Shown here in pieces: positions 30,730 through 44,566 of a stretch of 64,000 nt of DNA (position 1 is the stretch's first letter; each line of letters begins with the position of its first letter). The stretch is taken from positions 1-64,000 of the forward strand of contig CAJQSW010000014.1 in NCBI GenBank assembly GCA_905616455.1, read 5' to 3'. Under the pieces are notes generated by a model, which saw only the letters and a program-made list of their open reading frames with translations, made no database searches and was not told the DNA's origin. This DNA comes from an uncultured Candidatus Pelagibacter sp. (GTDB lineage Bacteria > Pseudomonadota > Alphaproteobacteria > Pelagibacterales > Pelagibacteraceae). Made by a program: the position numbers and the translations under genes.

Positions 30730-31206
30730 ATGACAAACAAGAATTTAAGTTTACCCCTTAGAAGTGGAGTTGGGATTGTTGTGTTAAATAAAGATAATAA
30801 AATCTTTGTTGCAAAAAGAATAGATAATCAAAAAAATTTCTGGCAAATGCCTCAAGGTGGTGTTGATGAGGGTGAAGATTACTTAACTGCTGCCTATAGA
30901 GAATTAGAAGAAGAAACTAGTATAAAAAATGTTGACTTAATAAAAGAACTTGATGGTTTAATCTCTTACGATCTACCTAAAAATTTACTAGGTGTGATAT
31001 GGAAAGGCAAGTATAGAGGTCAAGAACAAAAGTGGTTCGTAATGAGATTTTTAGGGCAAGATAGTGAAATTAATATTAAAACTAAAAATCCAGAGTTCTG
31101 TGAATGGAAGTGGATTGACCTTGAAAAGATTACTGACCTAGTTGTAGACTTTAAATTACACGTATATGAGGATGTTAAAAAAAAAGTTACCGAGATTTTT
31201 AGTTAA
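30730..31206 (+). CDS. rppH: RNA pyrophosphohydrolase RppH
   Basis: This 158-aa Nudix hydrolase removes pyrophosphate from the 5' end of mRNA, which opens RNA to decay. The Nudix box lies at residues 43-63 (GGVDEGED..., with RELEEET), and the NLPLRSGVGIVV-type start and FWQMPQGG segment are characteristic of RppH. Its end overlaps the convergent atpC gene by eight bases. Confidence 0.94.
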   Translation: MTNKNLSLPLRSGVGIVVLNKDNKIFVAKRIDNQKNFWQMPQGGVDEGEDYLTAAYRELEEETSIKNVDLIKELDGLISYDLPKNLLGVIWKGKYRGQEQKWFVMRFLGQDSEINIKTKNPEFCEWKWIDLEKITDLVVDFKLHVYEDVKKKVTEIFS

Positions 31207-31590
31207 GAGTTTTTAGCACATCAATTTTTTGATCCACTAAATATTTATTTTGATCTGTAATTTCACTATTTTTTGAATACTCTTCTGCTTGTGTGAGTAG
31301 TTCACTAATTTTATCTTTATCAAAATCTTTGATATCAAAAATTGAGCTTGTTAGTACTGATAAATTATTGTTCTTAAATTCAACAATTCCATCTTCAACA
31401 TAATAATGTTCCTCTCCAGACTTAGAAAAGATTTTAATAATACCTGGCTTTAGGAATGAAATAATTGAGATATGATCCTTTAAAATCCCCATTTCTCCTT
31501 CAAAAGCAGGTACAACAACTTCTGTTACATCTTCTTTTGAAAGAAAAGATTTTTCTGGGTTTACGATTTCTATTTTGAACTCTTCACTCA

Positions 31591-31591
<1 letters not shown>
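31199..31591 (-). CDS. atpC: ATP synthase F1 epsilon subunit
   Basis: This 130-aa subunit begins with the beta-sandwich domain: FKIEIVNPEKSF then VVVPAFEGEMGILKDH. The helical hairpin follows. It couples gamma-shaft rotation with catalysis and may inhibit ATP hydrolysis. Last gene of the atpHAGDC run; its start codon shares one base with the stop of atpD. Confidence 0.96.
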
Positions 31592-33887
<2,296 letters not shown>

Positions 33888-33890
33888 ATA

Positions 33891-35426
33891 TTATGAATTA
33901 AAATTTTTCTTAAGCTCCATTATTACTTCGACCAATGATTTTTCCGTATCTTCTTCAAGCTTACCCGAGCTTAAAACAGATTCTAAAATTTCAGGTTTTT
34001 CAGATTTACATTTTTCAATAATTTTAGATTCAAAGTCGGCGATATCTTTAAGATCTACATCATCCAAATAACCTTTAACTCCACAAAAAACTGAAATTAC
34101 CTGTTCAGCCACTGTCATTGGGGAATATTGTTTTTGTTTTAGAAGTTCAGTTAATTTTGAACCTCTGTTTAAAAGTTTTTGAGTTGACGCATCTAAATCA
34201 GATCCAAATTGTGCAAAGGCAGCCATTTCTCTATATTGAGCAAGTTCAAGTTTCATAGAACCAGAAACTTTTTTCATTGCTTTTGTTTGTGCTGCAGATC
34301 CAACTCTGGAAACTGATAAACCTACATTAATCGCTGGTCTAATTCCTTGGTTAAACAATTCTGTTTCAAGAAATATTTGTCCATCAGTAATTGAAATCAC
34401 GTTGGTTGGAATAAACGCTGAAACGTCTCCACCTTGTGTTTCAATTATTGGAAGAGCTGTTAATGATCCCCCACCATGCTCATCACTAAGCTTGGCAGCT
34501 CTTTCAAGTAATCTACTGTGTAAATAAAATACATCTCCTGGGTAAGCTTCCCTTCCTGGAGGTCTTCTTAATAAAAGTGACATCTGTCTATAAGCTACAG
34601 CCTGTTTAGATAAATCATCATAAATGATTAATGCATGCATACCATTATCTCTATAAAATTCACCCATGGTACAACCTGTATAAGGCGCTAAGAATTGAAG
34701 TGGTGCTGCATCTGAAGCCGTAGCAGCAACAATCGTTGTGTACTCCATTGCACCGGCTTCTTCTAAAGTTTTTTGAATTTGTCTAACTGTAGATCTTTTT
34801 TGACCTATAGCTACATAGATACAATAAAGTTTTTGTTTTTCATCACCAGATTCGTTTATTTTTTTTTGGTTGATGATTGCATCAATAGCGACTGCAGTTT
34901 TTCCTGTTTGTCTATCACCAATAATTAATTCACGTTGTCCTCTTCCAACTGGTACTAGACTATCAATTGATTTTAAACCTGTTTGCATTGGTTCACTAAC
35001 AGATTGTCTTGGTATAATTCCAGGAGCTTTTACTTCAACTCTACTTCTTTTTGTTGCTTTATCTAAAGCACCCTTACCATCAATTGGATTTCCTAATCCA
35101 TCAACAACTCTTCCTAACAATTCCTTTCCAACAGGTGTATCAACAATACTTCCTGTTCTTTTAACAACGTCACCTTCTTTAATTTTTCTATCATCTCCAA
35201 AAATTACAACTCCAACATTTTCACTTTCTAAGTTTAGAGCCATTCCTTTTGATCCGTCAGAAAATTCTACCATCTCTCCAGCTTGAACGTTATCTAGCCC
35301 GTAAACTCTAGCAATACCATCTCCTACTGACAAAACTTGACCAACCTCAGTCACTTCTGCTTTATCGCCAAATTTTTTAATTTGTTCTTTTAATATCTTT
35401 GTTACTTCTGATGGGTTTATATCCAT
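33891..35426 (-). CDS. atpA: ATP synthase F1 alpha subunit
   Basis: This 511-aa subunit shows the P-loop [27 protein letters not shown] and [14 protein letters not shown] near the C-terminus. It forms the hexamer with beta. It abuts atpH, with no intervening base. Confidence 0.99.
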   Translation of the reverse strand: MDINPSEVTKILKEQIKKFGDKAEVTEVGQVLSVGDGIARVYGLDNVQAGEMVEFSDGSKGMALNLESENVGVVIFGDDRKIKEGDVVKRTGSIVDTPVGKELLGRVVDGLGNPIDGKGALDKATKRSRVEVKAPGIIPRQSVSEPMQTGLKSIDSLVPVGRGQRELIIGDRQTGKTAVAIDAIINQKKINESGDEKQKLYCIYVAIGQKRSTVRQIQKTLEEAGAMEYTTIVAATASDAAPLQFLAPYTGCTMGEFYRDNGMHALIIYDDLSKQAVAYRQMSLLLRRPPGREAYPGDVFYLHSRLLERAAKLSDEHGGGSLTALPIIETQGGDVSAFIPTNVISITDGQIFLETELFNQGIRPAINVGLSVSRVGSAAQTKAMKKVSGSMKLELAQYREMAAFAQFGSDLDASTQKLLNRGSKLTELLKQKQYSPMTVAEQVISVFCGVKGYLDDVDLKDIADFESKIIEKCKSEKPEILESVLSSGKLEEDTEKSLVEVIMELKKNFNS

Positions 35427-35984
35427 TTATGCCTCTATCATCCTATTTTCGATTTGTTGTAATTTATTTTTAATGGAAGTGTCCACCATTGTGCTTCCTA
35501 CTTGCACAATCAAACCCCCAATTAAACTTGCGTCATGTTTGTAGTTTAATTTTATTTTTGAACTAAAATTTTTGGTTAATTCTTCTTTTATGTTGTTAAC
35601 TTCAATTTCTGTAAGATCTTTCGCAGAAGTCAATTCTGCTTTTAATTCACCTCTTTTAATTGAGCATGTATCAACAAAACTTTTTAAAATTTTTTCCACA
35701 TAAAAAAATCTTCTCTTGGATATTAGAAAGCCTAAAAATTTTGTTAATAATTCATTTAATTTATATTGATCTGAAATTTTTTTTAAGGCATTAAGCTGAT
35801 CTTCTTTAGTGTTTGTTGGGTCTTTGATTAAAGACTTAAAATCTTCACTTAAAGTGATTAAATTAATAATTGACGCTGAATGGACTTCAATCTCACTTAA
35901 CATATTAGCTTCTGTGGCTAACTCGTAAAGTGCCAGTGAATATCTGCCAGCTGATGTTTCAGAAAAACCTTTATTTTTGCTCAA
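35427..35984 (-). CDS. atpH: ATP synthase F1 delta subunit
   Basis: This 185-aa stator subunit begins GRYSLALYELATEAN and ends in the GGLIVQVGSTMVDTSIKNKL motif. It holds F1 to the peripheral stalk. It is the first gene of atpHAGDC; 111 bases separate it from priA, and that gap should contain the operon promoter. Fo genes are not in the window, as expected for alphaproteobacteria. Confidence 0.95.
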   Translation of the reverse strand: MSKNKGFSETSAGRYSLALYELATEANMLSEIEVHSASIINLITLSEDFKSLIKDPTNTKEDQLNALKKISDQYKLNELLTKFLGFLISKRRFFYVEKILKSFVDTCSIKRGELKAELTSAKDLTEIEVNNIKEELTKNFSSKIKLNYKHDASLIGGLIVQVGSTMVDTSIKNKLQQIENRMIEA

Positions 35985-36095
35985 TTTATTGTCCCTTATA
36001 AATAATTGAAGATTTATTAAAATTCTGCTTTAATTAACATATGACCCTGAGCTCTTCAAGTCACACGTTGTCTAAAAAGTGTTATTTTTTGTCTA

Positions 36096-38051
36096 TTAAT
36101 TGAAGTTTATTGGGTCAACATCAACTGTTAGTTTCATTCCAGCAGGAAATTTGAATTTTTTAATGATTTTTGCTAGTGAGTTTTGGACTTTTAAAGATTT
36201 TCTACCTCTGATCAAAAGTCTTACTCTGAACTTTTTTTTTAATCTAAATATAGGAGCGTTTACAGGTCCTAGAACTCTACCTTCGACAGCACTTTCTATA
36301 AAAACTTTAAACTTAAAAGCTTCCTTTTCAAGCTCTCTTTCATTGCTGCCAGTAATTATTAAAGCAATAAATCTCTGAAACGGTGGAAGATTATTTTCCC
36401 TTCTAATTTCAAGTTCTTTATCTAAAAAAATATCAGGATCTTTATTTGTAATGTCTGTTATCATTTTGGTATCTAAATTATAAGTTTGAAAATAAACAGT
36501 TGCTGGCTTTCCTGTCCTTCCTGCTCTACCTGAAAGTTGGTGATATAATTGTAAATTCTTTTCTGCGCCACGTAAGTCATGTCCTTGTGATGATAAATCA
36601 ATATCAACAACAACAATACAGTTTAAACTTGGAAAGTGGAATCCTTTAGAAATTAATTGAGTTCCAATTAAAATTTGAATTTTATTATCTATAATTTTTT
36701 CTAAAACATCTGCTGAACTTTTTTTATTCATTGTATCGCTAGAAAATATAGTTGTTTCCTTGGTGGGGAAAATTTTTTTTACTTCTTCAGATATCCTTTC
36801 AACTCCAGGCCCACTAAAAATAAAATCACATTTTCCTTCTTTCGAACAGTCCCTATTTAGTAAAGCTTTGTATCCACAGTAGTGACATAATAAATTTTGT
36901 TTGTTTTTGTGATAAACTAAATTTATTGAACAATTTGGACATGAAAAACTATTAAAACATTTTTTACATAATACATGGGGTGAAAATCCTCTTCTATTTA
37001 AAAAAAATAATACTTGATCTTTTTTTTCAAGATGAAATTTTACTTTCTCAATTGTTTCTTTTGATATCCAAGATTGAGATTCTAACTTTGAATTATTAAG
37101 ATTAATTATTTCATATTTCGGTAAAGATGCGTTTAAATATCTTTGATCAAGTTTTGATAAACTATATTTGCCTTTTTTAATATTATCATAAGTTTCAATA
37201 GAGGGGACGGCTGTTATTAAATTAATTGGAATATTTTCAAAGGATGCTCTAGAAATTGCCATGTCTCTTGCATTGTAAGTTACTCCCTCATCTTGCTTAT
37301 AAGATTGATCATGTTCTTCATCAACAATGATTAATCCTAGTTTTTTAAAAGGTAAAAACAATGAGGACCGAGCACCAATTACAACTTTAATTTTATCATT
37401 TGCTATTCCGCTCCAAATAATTTCTTTTTTTTTTTTTGAAATACCTGAGTGCCACACAGCAGGCTTGAATCCAAAAAAATCTATAAATTTATTTTGAAAT
37501 TGTCCTGTTAATCCAATTTCTGGCAGTAAAATTAATCCTTGAAAACCCTTATTTATTATCTCTTTTAAAGCCTCAAAATAAACCATCGTTTTACCAGACC
37601 CTGTAGTGCCTTGTAAAACATGAACTCTAAATTTTTGATTTAATACATTCATTTTTTTTAATGAATCTTTTTGCTCTTTAGAAAGTTTTATTTCATTTTC
37701 TTTGATGTCAATTTTGAATGGCTCATAAGCTTCAATTGGTAACTTTTCTGTGGCACCACTACTTAATAATAACAATTTTAATGCCATACCTTTAGGAGTC
37801 ATATTGTATTCAGAAAACCAATTTAAGAATTTAATTGTATTTTTCTTTAGTGATGGAACATCTAATTTTCTTAAAACTTTTTTAATTGCAAAATTTTTAT
37901 TTGTTTTTTTTTCAAAATCATCCCATACAACTCCAGTAACTTCTGACTTTCCAAAGGGTACCTCTACATAGTCTCCAACCTTTAAATTTAAATCTGAATT
38001 GTAGGTAAATGGATGATTAAAAATATTTGGTATAAGAATCGGTACTTTCAT
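36096..38051 (-). CDS. priA: Primosomal replication restart helicase PriA
   Basis: This 651-aa helicase restarts collapsed forks. The N-terminal DNA-binding part has GDYVEVPFGKSEVTGVVW. The helicase part has Walker A GTTGSGKT near residue 150 and the DEEH box VDEEHDQSYK. A zinc-binding stretch follows with eight Cys (CKKC, CPNC, CHYC and a last CSKEGKC), then LSGRAGRTG. It lies between lpdA (23 bases) and atpH on the same strand. The gene is shorter than the 730-aa E. coli form. Confidence 0.95.
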   Translation of the reverse strand: MKVPILIPNIFNHPFTYNSDLNLKVGDYVEVPFGKSEVTGVVWDDFEKKTNKNFAIKKVLRKLDVPSLKKNTIKFLNWFSEYNMTPKGMALKLLLLSSGATEKLPIEAYEPFKIDIKENEIKLSKEQKDSLKKMNVLNQKFRVHVLQGTTGSGKTMVYFEALKEIINKGFQGLILLPEIGLTGQFQNKFIDFFGFKPAVWHSGISKKKKEIIWSGIANDKIKVVIGARSSLFLPFKKLGLIIVDEEHDQSYKQDEGVTYNARDMAISRASFENIPINLITAVPSIETYDNIKKGKYSLSKLDQRYLNASLPKYEIINLNNSKLESQSWISKETIEKVKFHLEKKDQVLFFLNRRGFSPHVLCKKCFNSFSCPNCSINLVYHKNKQNLLCHYCGYKALLNRDCSKEGKCDFIFSGPGVERISEEVKKIFPTKETTIFSSDTMNKKSSADVLEKIIDNKIQILIGTQLISKGFHFPSLNCIVVVDIDLSSQGHDLRGAEKNLQLYHQLSGRAGRTGKPATVYFQTYNLDTKMITDITNKDPDIFLDKELEIRRENNLPPFQRFIALIITGSNERELEKEAFKFKVFIESAVEGRVLGPVNAPIFRLKKKFRVRLLIRGRKSLKVQNSLAKIIKKFKFPAGMKLTVDVDPINFN

Positions 38052-38073
38052 ATTATTATAATATGAAAATAAT

Positions 38074-39474
38074 CTAAGAGTGTATTGCTCTTTTATCTAC
38101 TGATAACGCTGCTTCTTTTACTGCTTCAGAAAATGTTGGGTGTGCATGACATGTTCTTGCAATATCTTCAGCACTAGCACCAAACTCCATTGCAACTCCA
38201 ATTTCACCAATTAATTCACCTGCATGAGGTCCAATAATATGTCCTCCTAAAACTTTATCTGTTTTTTCATCAGCCAAAATTTTAACAAAACCTTCTGCTT
38301 CATCAATTGCTTTAGCTCTTGAGTTTGCCATAAACGAAAATTTACCAATTTTGTATTTTATATTTGCTTCTTTTAATTGCTCTTCAGTTTTTCCAACTGA
38401 AGCAACTTCTGGAGTTGTATAAACAACACCTGGAATAATATCATAATTTACATGCCCTGATTGTCCTGCTATATTTTCTGCAACTGCAATACCTTCATCT
38501 TCAGCTTTGTGCGCTAACATTGGCCCATCTATTACATCACCAATTGCATAAACATTACTTACATTTGTTTGAAAGCTTTTATTTGTTATAATTCTTTTCT
38601 TTTCATCCAATTCAACACCAATTACTTCTAAATTTAAATTGTTAGTGTTAGGTTTTCTTCCAACAGATATAAGAACAACATCACAATCAAAATTGATTTT
38701 TTTTCCATCTTTGTCAGACGTTGAAACACTAGCTCCATTGGTGTTTTTAGTAATTCCCTCTACTTTAGTTTGCATATGGAAGTTAATTCCTTGTTTCTTT
38801 AAAATTTTCATAAATTCTGAGGATATTTCTCTATCCATTCCTGGCGTAATATGATCAAGAAATTCTACCACATGAACTTCAGCGCCTAATCTAGACCAAA
38901 CAGATCCCATCTCTAATCCTATATAACCTCCACCAACTACAACCATTTTTTTTGGAACTGATTGCAGAGTTAATGCACCTGTTGAAGATACAATTATTTT
39001 TTCATCAAATTCAATTCCTGGTAATGCAACAGGAACAGACCCTGTACTAATTATTGTTTTATCTGCTTCAATTATAGTTTCTTTTTTTTGATCATCTAAT
39101 ATTGATATTATGTTTGCAGATTTAAAACTTCCAGTGCCTTTAAAATAAGTGACTTTATTTTTCTTAAATAAAAACTCTACACCCTTAGTCAAAATTGTTA
39201 CTGCTTTATCCTTATTTTTCATCATTTTCTCAAGATTAAGTTTTACCTCACCAACCTCTATCCCAAGTTTAGAAAAGTTTTGCGCTTTATGGTAATTCTC
39301 TGAAATGTTTAATAAATTTTTCGAAGGTATACACCCGACGTTTAAACAGGTCCCACCTAATGATCCTCTAGATTCTATGCATGCAGTTTTAAGACCTAAT
39401 TGTGCCAATCTTATTGCACACACATAGCCTCCTGGACCCCCACCTATTACAACTGCTTGAAATTTATCTGACAT
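38074..39474 (-). CDS. lpdA: Dihydrolipoamide dehydrogenase (E3)
   Basis: This 466-aa flavoprotein has the FAD fold VVIGGGPGGYVCAIRLAQ, the redox disulfide GGTCLNVGCIPSK, NAD-binding VVGGGYIGLEMGSVW, and the C-terminal CHAHPTFSEAVKEAAL with the active-site His and Glu. It re-oxidises lipoamide of 2-oxoglutarate dehydrogenase, and perhaps of other complexes. It abuts sucB. Confidence 0.97.
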   Translation of the reverse strand: MSDKFQAVVIGGGPGGYVCAIRLAQLGLKTACIESRGSLGGTCLNVGCIPSKNLLNISENYHKAQNFSKLGIEVGEVKLNLEKMMKNKDKAVTILTKGVEFLFKKNKVTYFKGTGSFKSANIISILDDQKKETIIEADKTIISTGSVPVALPGIEFDEKIIVSSTGALTLQSVPKKMVVVGGGYIGLEMGSVWSRLGAEVHVVEFLDHITPGMDREISSEFMKILKKQGINFHMQTKVEGITKNTNGASVSTSDKDGKKINFDCDVVLISVGRKPNTNNLNLEVIGVELDEKKRIITNKSFQTNVSNVYAIGDVIDGPMLAHKAEDEGIAVAENIAGQSGHVNYDIIPGVVYTTPEVASVGKTEEQLKEANIKYKIGKFSFMANSRAKAIDEAEGFVKILADEKTDKVLGGHIIGPHAGELIGEIGVAMEFGASAEDIARTCHAHPTFSEAVKEAALSVDKRAIHS

Positions 39475-40749
39475 TTAAATATTTAAAAATAACCTTCTTG
39501 GATCTTCTAAGCTTTCTTTAACCATTTTTAAAAACGAAACTGATTCTTTTCCATCAATGATTCTGTGATCATAAGATAGCGCAAGATACATGATGGGTCT
39601 AATCTTAATTTCACCATCAACTACCATTGGTCTTTCAACTATATTATGCATTCCTAACACCCCAGATTGTGGCAGATTTAATATTGGAGTAGACAGCATT
39701 GAGCCATAAACACCTCCATTACTAATAGTAAAGGTACCACCCTGAAGATCTTCTATAGTTATCTTTCCATCTCTTGCTTTTTCAGAAATAGTTTTAATAT
39801 TTTTTTCAATATCAGCAAATGATAGTTGATCTGCATCTCTTAATACTGGAACAACCAATCCTTTTTCAGTTCCTACTGCAAAGCTTATATTATAATAATT
39901 TTTATAAATAATTTCGTCTCCATCAATTTCAGCATTAACAGATGGAAACGTTTTTAAAGCAGCAACACACGCCTTTACAAAAAAAGACATGAATCCTAAT
40001 TTAATGCCATACCTGCTTTGAAAATCTTCTTGATTTTCTTTTCTCATTTCCATTATGCTGCTCATATCAACTTCATTAAATGTTGTTAATAAGGCTGCAT
40101 TCTCTTGAGCTTGTTTTAATCTTTTTGCAATTGTTTGTCTAAGCCTAGACATTTTAATTCGCTCTTCTTGACCATGTTTAATTTTTCTCTCTGATGGTTC
40201 TGGATTTACCCCCATCATACTAATTAAATCACCTTTAAGTATTCTACCTTCTTTTCCAGAGCCTCTAACTTTTTCTAAATCTATTTTATTTTCAACAACA
40301 ATTTTTCTTACAGCAGGTGAAAGTATTTTATTATTTTCATTTAAAGTGTCCGTTTTCTCTTCCTTAACTTCATCAATTAATATTAATGGTTCTTCTTCAG
40401 GTTCAGTAGAGACCTTTGATATTTTTTTTTCAACTTCTAAATTAACAACGTTATTTTCTACTTTTTTAGGTTCAATTTTAGTTATTACTTTTTTTTCTGA
40501 AAGTTGAACTCCATTTTGACTTATAGTACCAAGCAAAGCTCCAACTTCTACGGTTTCTCCATCCATAGAATTTATTTCAGATAAAATTCCATTTATTGGA
40601 GATGGTACTTCCAGATTAACCTTGTCTGTTTCTAATTCTACAATGGCTTCATCCGCCTCAACAGTATCACCTTCCTTTTTAAGCCACTTAGCAACTGTTG
40701 CCTCTGTTATGCTCTCCCCCAGAACTGGTACTAAAATTTTTTCACTCAT
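39475..40749 (-). CDS. sucB: Dihydrolipoamide succinyltransferase (E2 of 2-oxoglutarate dehydrogenase)
   Basis: This 424-aa E2 has one N-terminal lipoyl domain, with the modified Lys in [15 protein letters not shown] long acidic/Lys-rich linker follows, then a subunit-binding domain near 145-180 ([13 protein letters not shown]) and the catalytic domain with [12 protein letters not shown]. It follows sucA after two bases and abuts lpdA. Confidence 0.97.
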   Translation of the reverse strand: MSEKILVPVLGESITEATVAKWLKKEGDTVEADEAIVELETDKVNLEVPSPINGILSEINSMDGETVEVGALLGTISQNGVQLSEKKVITKIEPKKVENNVVNLEVEKKISKVSTEPEEEPLILIDEVKEEKTDTLNENNKILSPAVRKIVVENKIDLEKVRGSGKEGRILKGDLISMMGVNPEPSERKIKHGQEERIKMSRLRQTIAKRLKQAQENAALLTTFNEVDMSSIMEMRKENQEDFQSRYGIKLGFMSFFVKACVAALKTFPSVNAEIDGDEIIYKNYYNISFAVGTEKGLVVPVLRDADQLSFADIEKNIKTISEKARDGKITIEDLQGGTFTISNGGVYGSMLSTPILNLPQSGVLGMHNIVERPMVVDGEIKIRPIMYLALSYDHRIIDGKESVSFLKMVKESLEDPRRLFLNI

Positions 40750-40751
40750 TT

Positions 40752-43655
40752 TTATTCAAAAACCTTATTAATAATTTCTTGTTGTTGTGAAATGTGTCTT
40801 TTTGCATATCCTGTTGCAGGGGATGCGTCTGGACTTCTTCCTATATAAGAAATTTCCCTATTATTAGCGTTAATAGTTTCTAATGTCCATTGTATATAAT
40901 CCCTCACAGAAAACCATGCTCCCATATTTTTAGGTTCTTCCTGACACCAATAAAATTTAGCATTTGTTGCATATTTTTTAATTTCTTTAACTAAACTTTT
41001 AGCTGGGAAAGGGTAAAGCTGTTCAACTCTGTATAATACTACATCATCTTTTTTCAATTTTTCTCTAGCATCCAGTAGATCAAAATAAACTTTTCCTGAA
41101 CATAGAATCACTTTTTTAATTTCTGAGCTTTCTTTTAATTTTATAAATCCATTTTTTTCATCCAGTGCATGATCCCATAAAATTCTATGAAAAAATGTAT
41201 CTTTATCAAAGTCTTCTATATTTGAAACACAATGTTTATTTCTTAATAAAGATTTTGGAGTCATTATTATTAATGGCTTTCTAAATTCTCTATGCATTTG
41301 ACGTCTTAAAGCATGAAAATAATTTGCTGGTGTTGTGCAATTTACTATTTGCATATTATCATTAGCACATAATTGTAAAAATCTTTCTAGTCTTGCTGAG
41401 GAATGTTCTGGCCCCTGACCTTCATATCCGTGTGGTAAGAGCATTACTAATCCTGATGCTCTTGTCCACTTTCTCTCTCCTGATGCAATGAATTGATCTA
41501 TGACTACTTGTGCACCATTTGCAAAATCACCAAATTGTGCTTCCCACATAGTTAGAGTATTTGGCTGAACTAAACTATAACCATATTCAAAACCTAGAAC
41601 TGCTAATTCTGATAAGAAGCTATCTACTATTTCATATCGTTTTTGATCTTTTGAAATATTATTTAATGGTACGTATCTAGAGTTATTCTCTTGATTTCTT
41701 AAGACTGAATGTCTTTGACTGAATGTTCCTCTTCCTGAATCTTGCCCAACTAATCTTACTGGATAACCTTCAACCAACAATGAACCGAATGCCAAGGCTT
41801 CAGCTGTTGACCAATCTATACCTTTTCCATTTACCACTGATACTCTTCTAGAATTCAAAATTTTAATTATAGTTTTGTGTAAGCTTAATTCCCCTGGAGT
41901 TGAATTAATTTTTTCAGAAATTTGTAAAAGTTTTTTCTTATCAAAACCACTTACACCTCTTTTATCTTTTCCTTTTTCTGGTCTATATCTTGACCAGGTT
42001 CCCTCATACCATTCAATTTTTGGTTTATAATCTTTTGCATTTTTGTATTGATCATCAAGTAAGTTTTTAAAATCAGCTTTAAACTTTTTAAGCTCATTTT
42101 CTGAAAGCGTATTTTCATTTACTAATTTACTTCCATAAACCTCTACTGGTGTGGGATGAGATCTAATTTTTTTATACATTAATGGCTGAGTAAAAGAAGG
42201 TTCGTCTCCTTCATTGTGGCCAAACCTTCTGTAACAGATTATATCAACTACAACATCTCTATTAAACTTTAGCCTAAATTCTGTTGCGACTCTTGTCGCA
42301 TAAACAACTGCTTCTGGATCATCTCCATTAACATGTAGTATTGGTGCATCTACCATTTTTGCAACGTCTGATGGATATGGTGATGATCTTGCAAACCTTG
42401 GGCTTGTTGTAAAACCTATTTGATTATTGACGATAAAATGAATTGTTCCACCCGTATTATGACCTGGTAAACCTGACATAGCAAAACATTCTGCAACAAC
42501 GCCTTGACCAGCAAATGCTGCATCACCATGTATTAAAATAGGTAAAACCTTATTTCTATTTTTGTCTAAGTGAAAAAATTGTTTTCCTCTAGTTTGTCCT
42601 AATACGACAGGATTAACTGCCTCTAAGTGTGATGGGTTATCTGTAAGACCAACATGTATAGAATTTTCGTCAAATTTTCTATCTGATGATGCTCCTAAAT
42701 GATACTTTACATCTCCCGCTCCCTCTTCTCCCTTTGATTCAATATCTCCTGCAAATTCATTAAATATTCTTTTGTAGGATTTCTGTAAAACATTTGCTAA
42801 CACATTAAGTCTACCTCTATGAGACATTCCAATTTTAACTTCTTTGGCTCCAGATTGACCAGCAATTTTAATAATTTGTTCTAGAGCTGGAATTAAACTT
42901 TCTCCTCCATCTAATCCAAATCTTTTTGTACCAACATATTTTGTATGTAAAAATTTTTCAAATCCTTCTGCTTGAATAAGTTTATTTAATATGGCCTCTT
43001 TACCATTTTTTGTAAATTGAACAGAATTTTTGTCATTTTCTACTCTATCTCTAAGCCATTTTCTTTCAGTCGGGTTTGATATATGCATATATTCATAACC
43101 AATTGCCCCACAATAAGTTTTATTTAAAAAACTTAATATTTCTTTTACAGTTGAGTGCTCTTTATTAATAACCCCATCTAAATAAATTTTTTTATTGTAG
43201 TCTTCTTTTTTAAAACCATAATAATCAGGATGTAATTCATCTAGATATTCTGTTTTCATCATCCCTAGAGGATCAAGTTTTGCTAATAGATGTCCCCTTT
43301 GTCTGTAGGCTCTAATTAATGCAACAGCCCTAATCGAGTTAAGGTTACTTTTGATTAAATCTTTTGTTTCAATTGTTGTTTTATCAATTTCTTTAGATGG
43401 TCTTTTTTCATCCTCTTCAATTTTTTTCTGGATTTCATCAATATTAATTTTTTTTTTTAAACTCCATGATGGTCCATTAATTTCTTTAGCGATAGTATTA
43501 ATATCTTCATCTATGCCTTCAAAATAATTTTGCCAACTTTCAGGAAGATCTGAATCTTTGTTAATAAACTTTAAATACATTTGTTCTATAAATGCATTAT
43601 TAGATTTACTAAGAAATGAAGATTTTTTTAATTCAAGATTTTTTGGTGATGACAT
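40752..43655 (-). CDS. sucA: 2-oxoglutarate dehydrogenase E1
   Basis: This 967-aa thiamine-diphosphate enzyme decarboxylates 2-oxoglutarate. Motifs visible include [27 protein letters not shown] with [40 protein letters not shown] and [21 protein letters not shown]. The N-terminal residues ([10 protein letters not shown]) resemble the E2-binding region of the family. Two short A/T palindromes lie in the 34-base gap between sucD and its start. Confidence 0.98.
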   Translation of the reverse strand: MSSPKNLELKKSSFLSKSNNAFIEQMYLKFINKDSDLPESWQNYFEGIDEDINTIAKEINGPSWSLKKKINIDEIQKKIEEDEKRPSKEIDKTTIETKDLIKSNLNSIRAVALIRAYRQRGHLLAKLDPLGMMKTEYLDELHPDYYGFKKEDYNKKIYLDGVINKEHSTVKEILSFLNKTYCGAIGYEYMHISNPTERKWLRDRVENDKNSVQFTKNGKEAILNKLIQAEGFEKFLHTKYVGTKRFGLDGGESLIPALEQIIKIAGQSGAKEVKIGMSHRGRLNVLANVLQKSYKRIFNEFAGDIESKGEEGAGDVKYHLGASSDRKFDENSIHVGLTDNPSHLEAVNPVVLGQTRGKQFFHLDKNRNKVLPILIHGDAAFAGQGVVAECFAMSGLPGHNTGGTIHFIVNNQIGFTTSPRFARSSPYPSDVAKMVDAPILHVNGDDPEAVVYATRVATEFRLKFNRDVVVDIICYRRFGHNEGDEPSFTQPLMYKKIRSHPTPVEVYGSKLVNENTLSENELKKFKADFKNLLDDQYKNAKDYKPKIEWYEGTWSRYRPEKGKDKRGVSGFDKKKLLQISEKINSTPGELSLHKTIIKILNSRRVSVVNGKGIDWSTAEALAFGSLLVEGYPVRLVGQDSGRGTFSQRHSVLRNQENNSRYVPLNNISKDQKRYEIVDSFLSELAVLGFEYGYSLVQPNTLTMWEAQFGDFANGAQVVIDQFIASGERKWTRASGLVMLLPHGYEGQGPEHSSARLERFLQLCANDNMQIVNCTTPANYFHALRRQMHREFRKPLIIMTPKSLLRNKHCVSNIEDFDKDTFFHRILWDHALDEKNGFIKLKESSEIKKVILCSGKVYFDLLDAREKLKKDDVVLYRVEQLYPFPAKSLVKEIKKYATNAKFYWCQEEPKNMGAWFSVRDYIQWTLETINANNREISYIGRSPDASPATGYAKRHISQQQEIINKVFE

Positions 43656-43664
43656 CTATTTTAT

Positions 43665-43691
43665 TGATATAATATCAGAAAAATATTTTTC
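43665..43691. repeat. Two adjacent A/T palindromes between sucD and sucA
   Basis: tgatataatatca (43665-43677, one central mismatch) is followed at once by the perfect 14-base palindrome gaaaaatatttttc (43678-43691), which reaches the sucD stop. They could be short hairpins in the mRNA or a protein site. In such AT-rich DNA chance is a real alternative. Confidence 0.3.
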
Positions 43692-44565
43692 AATTAGATA
43701 ATTTATTAAATAGCGTTTTTCCTAATTCAGATGGTGATTTAGCTATAGTAATCCCACATTCTTCCATCTTTTTAATCTTATCTTCTGCGCCACCTTTTCC
43801 ACCTGATATAATTGCTCCAGCATGACCCATTCTTCTTCCGGGGGGTGCTGTTATTCCTGCTACAAAACCAACTATTGGTTTTTGAATTTTATGATTTTTT
43901 ATAAATTCTGCTGCCTCTTCTTCTGCTGAACCACCAATTTCTCCTATCATAAGAATAGATTCTGTTTCCTCATCATTTAAAAATAAGTCTAGACAATCAA
44001 TAAAATTCGTTCCATTCACTGGATCCCCTCCAATACCTATACAAGTAGATTGTCCCAGTCCATTTTCAGTTGTCTGTGCAACTGCTTCATACGTTAAAGT
44101 TCCAGATCTTGAAACAATTCCAACAGAACCTTTTTTGTGAATATTGCCTGGCATAATTCCAATTTTACATTCATCAGGTGTAATTATTCCTGGACAGTTT
44201 GGTCCAATTAGTCTGCTTTTTGAATTGTTTAGTTTTTGTTTAACACGAAGCATATCTTGAATTGGTATGCCTTCGGTAATACACACTATAAGTTCAACTG
44301 AAGCATCTATTGCTTCAATTATTGCAGCTGCTGCAAATTTTGCTGGAACATAAATCATTGTTGCATCAGCACCAACTTCTTGTTTGGCTTCTGCTACAGT
44401 ATTAAAAACTGGACGATCGAGATGTTTTTGACCTCCTTTTTTTGGGGTAACTCCTCCAACAAGGTTGGTTCCATATTCTATTGCTTGTTTAGAATGAAAT
44501 TCACCATGTTTTCCTGTAAATCCTTGGCATATAACTTTTGTATTTTTGTTAATTAAAACAGACAT
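43690..44565 (-). CDS. sucD: Succinyl-CoA synthetase alpha subunit
   Basis: This 291-aa subunit binds CoA ([24 protein letters not shown]) and carries the phosphohistidine in [21 protein letters not shown]. It makes succinate with substrate-level ATP or GTP. It follows sucC by one base and ends in TGA, rare among its neighbours. Confidence 0.98.
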   Translation of the reverse strand: MSVLINKNTKVICQGFTGKHGEFHSKQAIEYGTNLVGGVTPKKGGQKHLDRPVFNTVAEAKQEVGADATMIYVPAKFAAAAIIEAIDASVELIVCITEGIPIQDMLRVKQKLNNSKSRLIGPNCPGIITPDECKIGIMPGNIHKKGSVGIVSRSGTLTYEAVAQTTENGLGQSTCIGIGGDPVNGTNFIDCLDLFLNDEETESILMIGEIGGSAEEEAAEFIKNHKIQKPIVGFVAGITAPPGRRMGHAGAIISGGKGGAEDKIKKMEECGITIAKSPSELGKTLFNKLSN

Positions 44566-44566
44566 C

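Noticed and set aside
34870..35286. A 138-codon open frame opposite atpA
   Set aside because: The strand and frame are a mirror of a highly conserved ATP synthase gene; there is no start signal or motif.
36000..36095. Insertion of priA between TCA and ATP synthase genes as a novelty
   Set aside because: priA upstream of atpH is, as far as I recall, an ordinary alphaproteobacterial arrangement; the 111-base gap has no strong structure that I could define.
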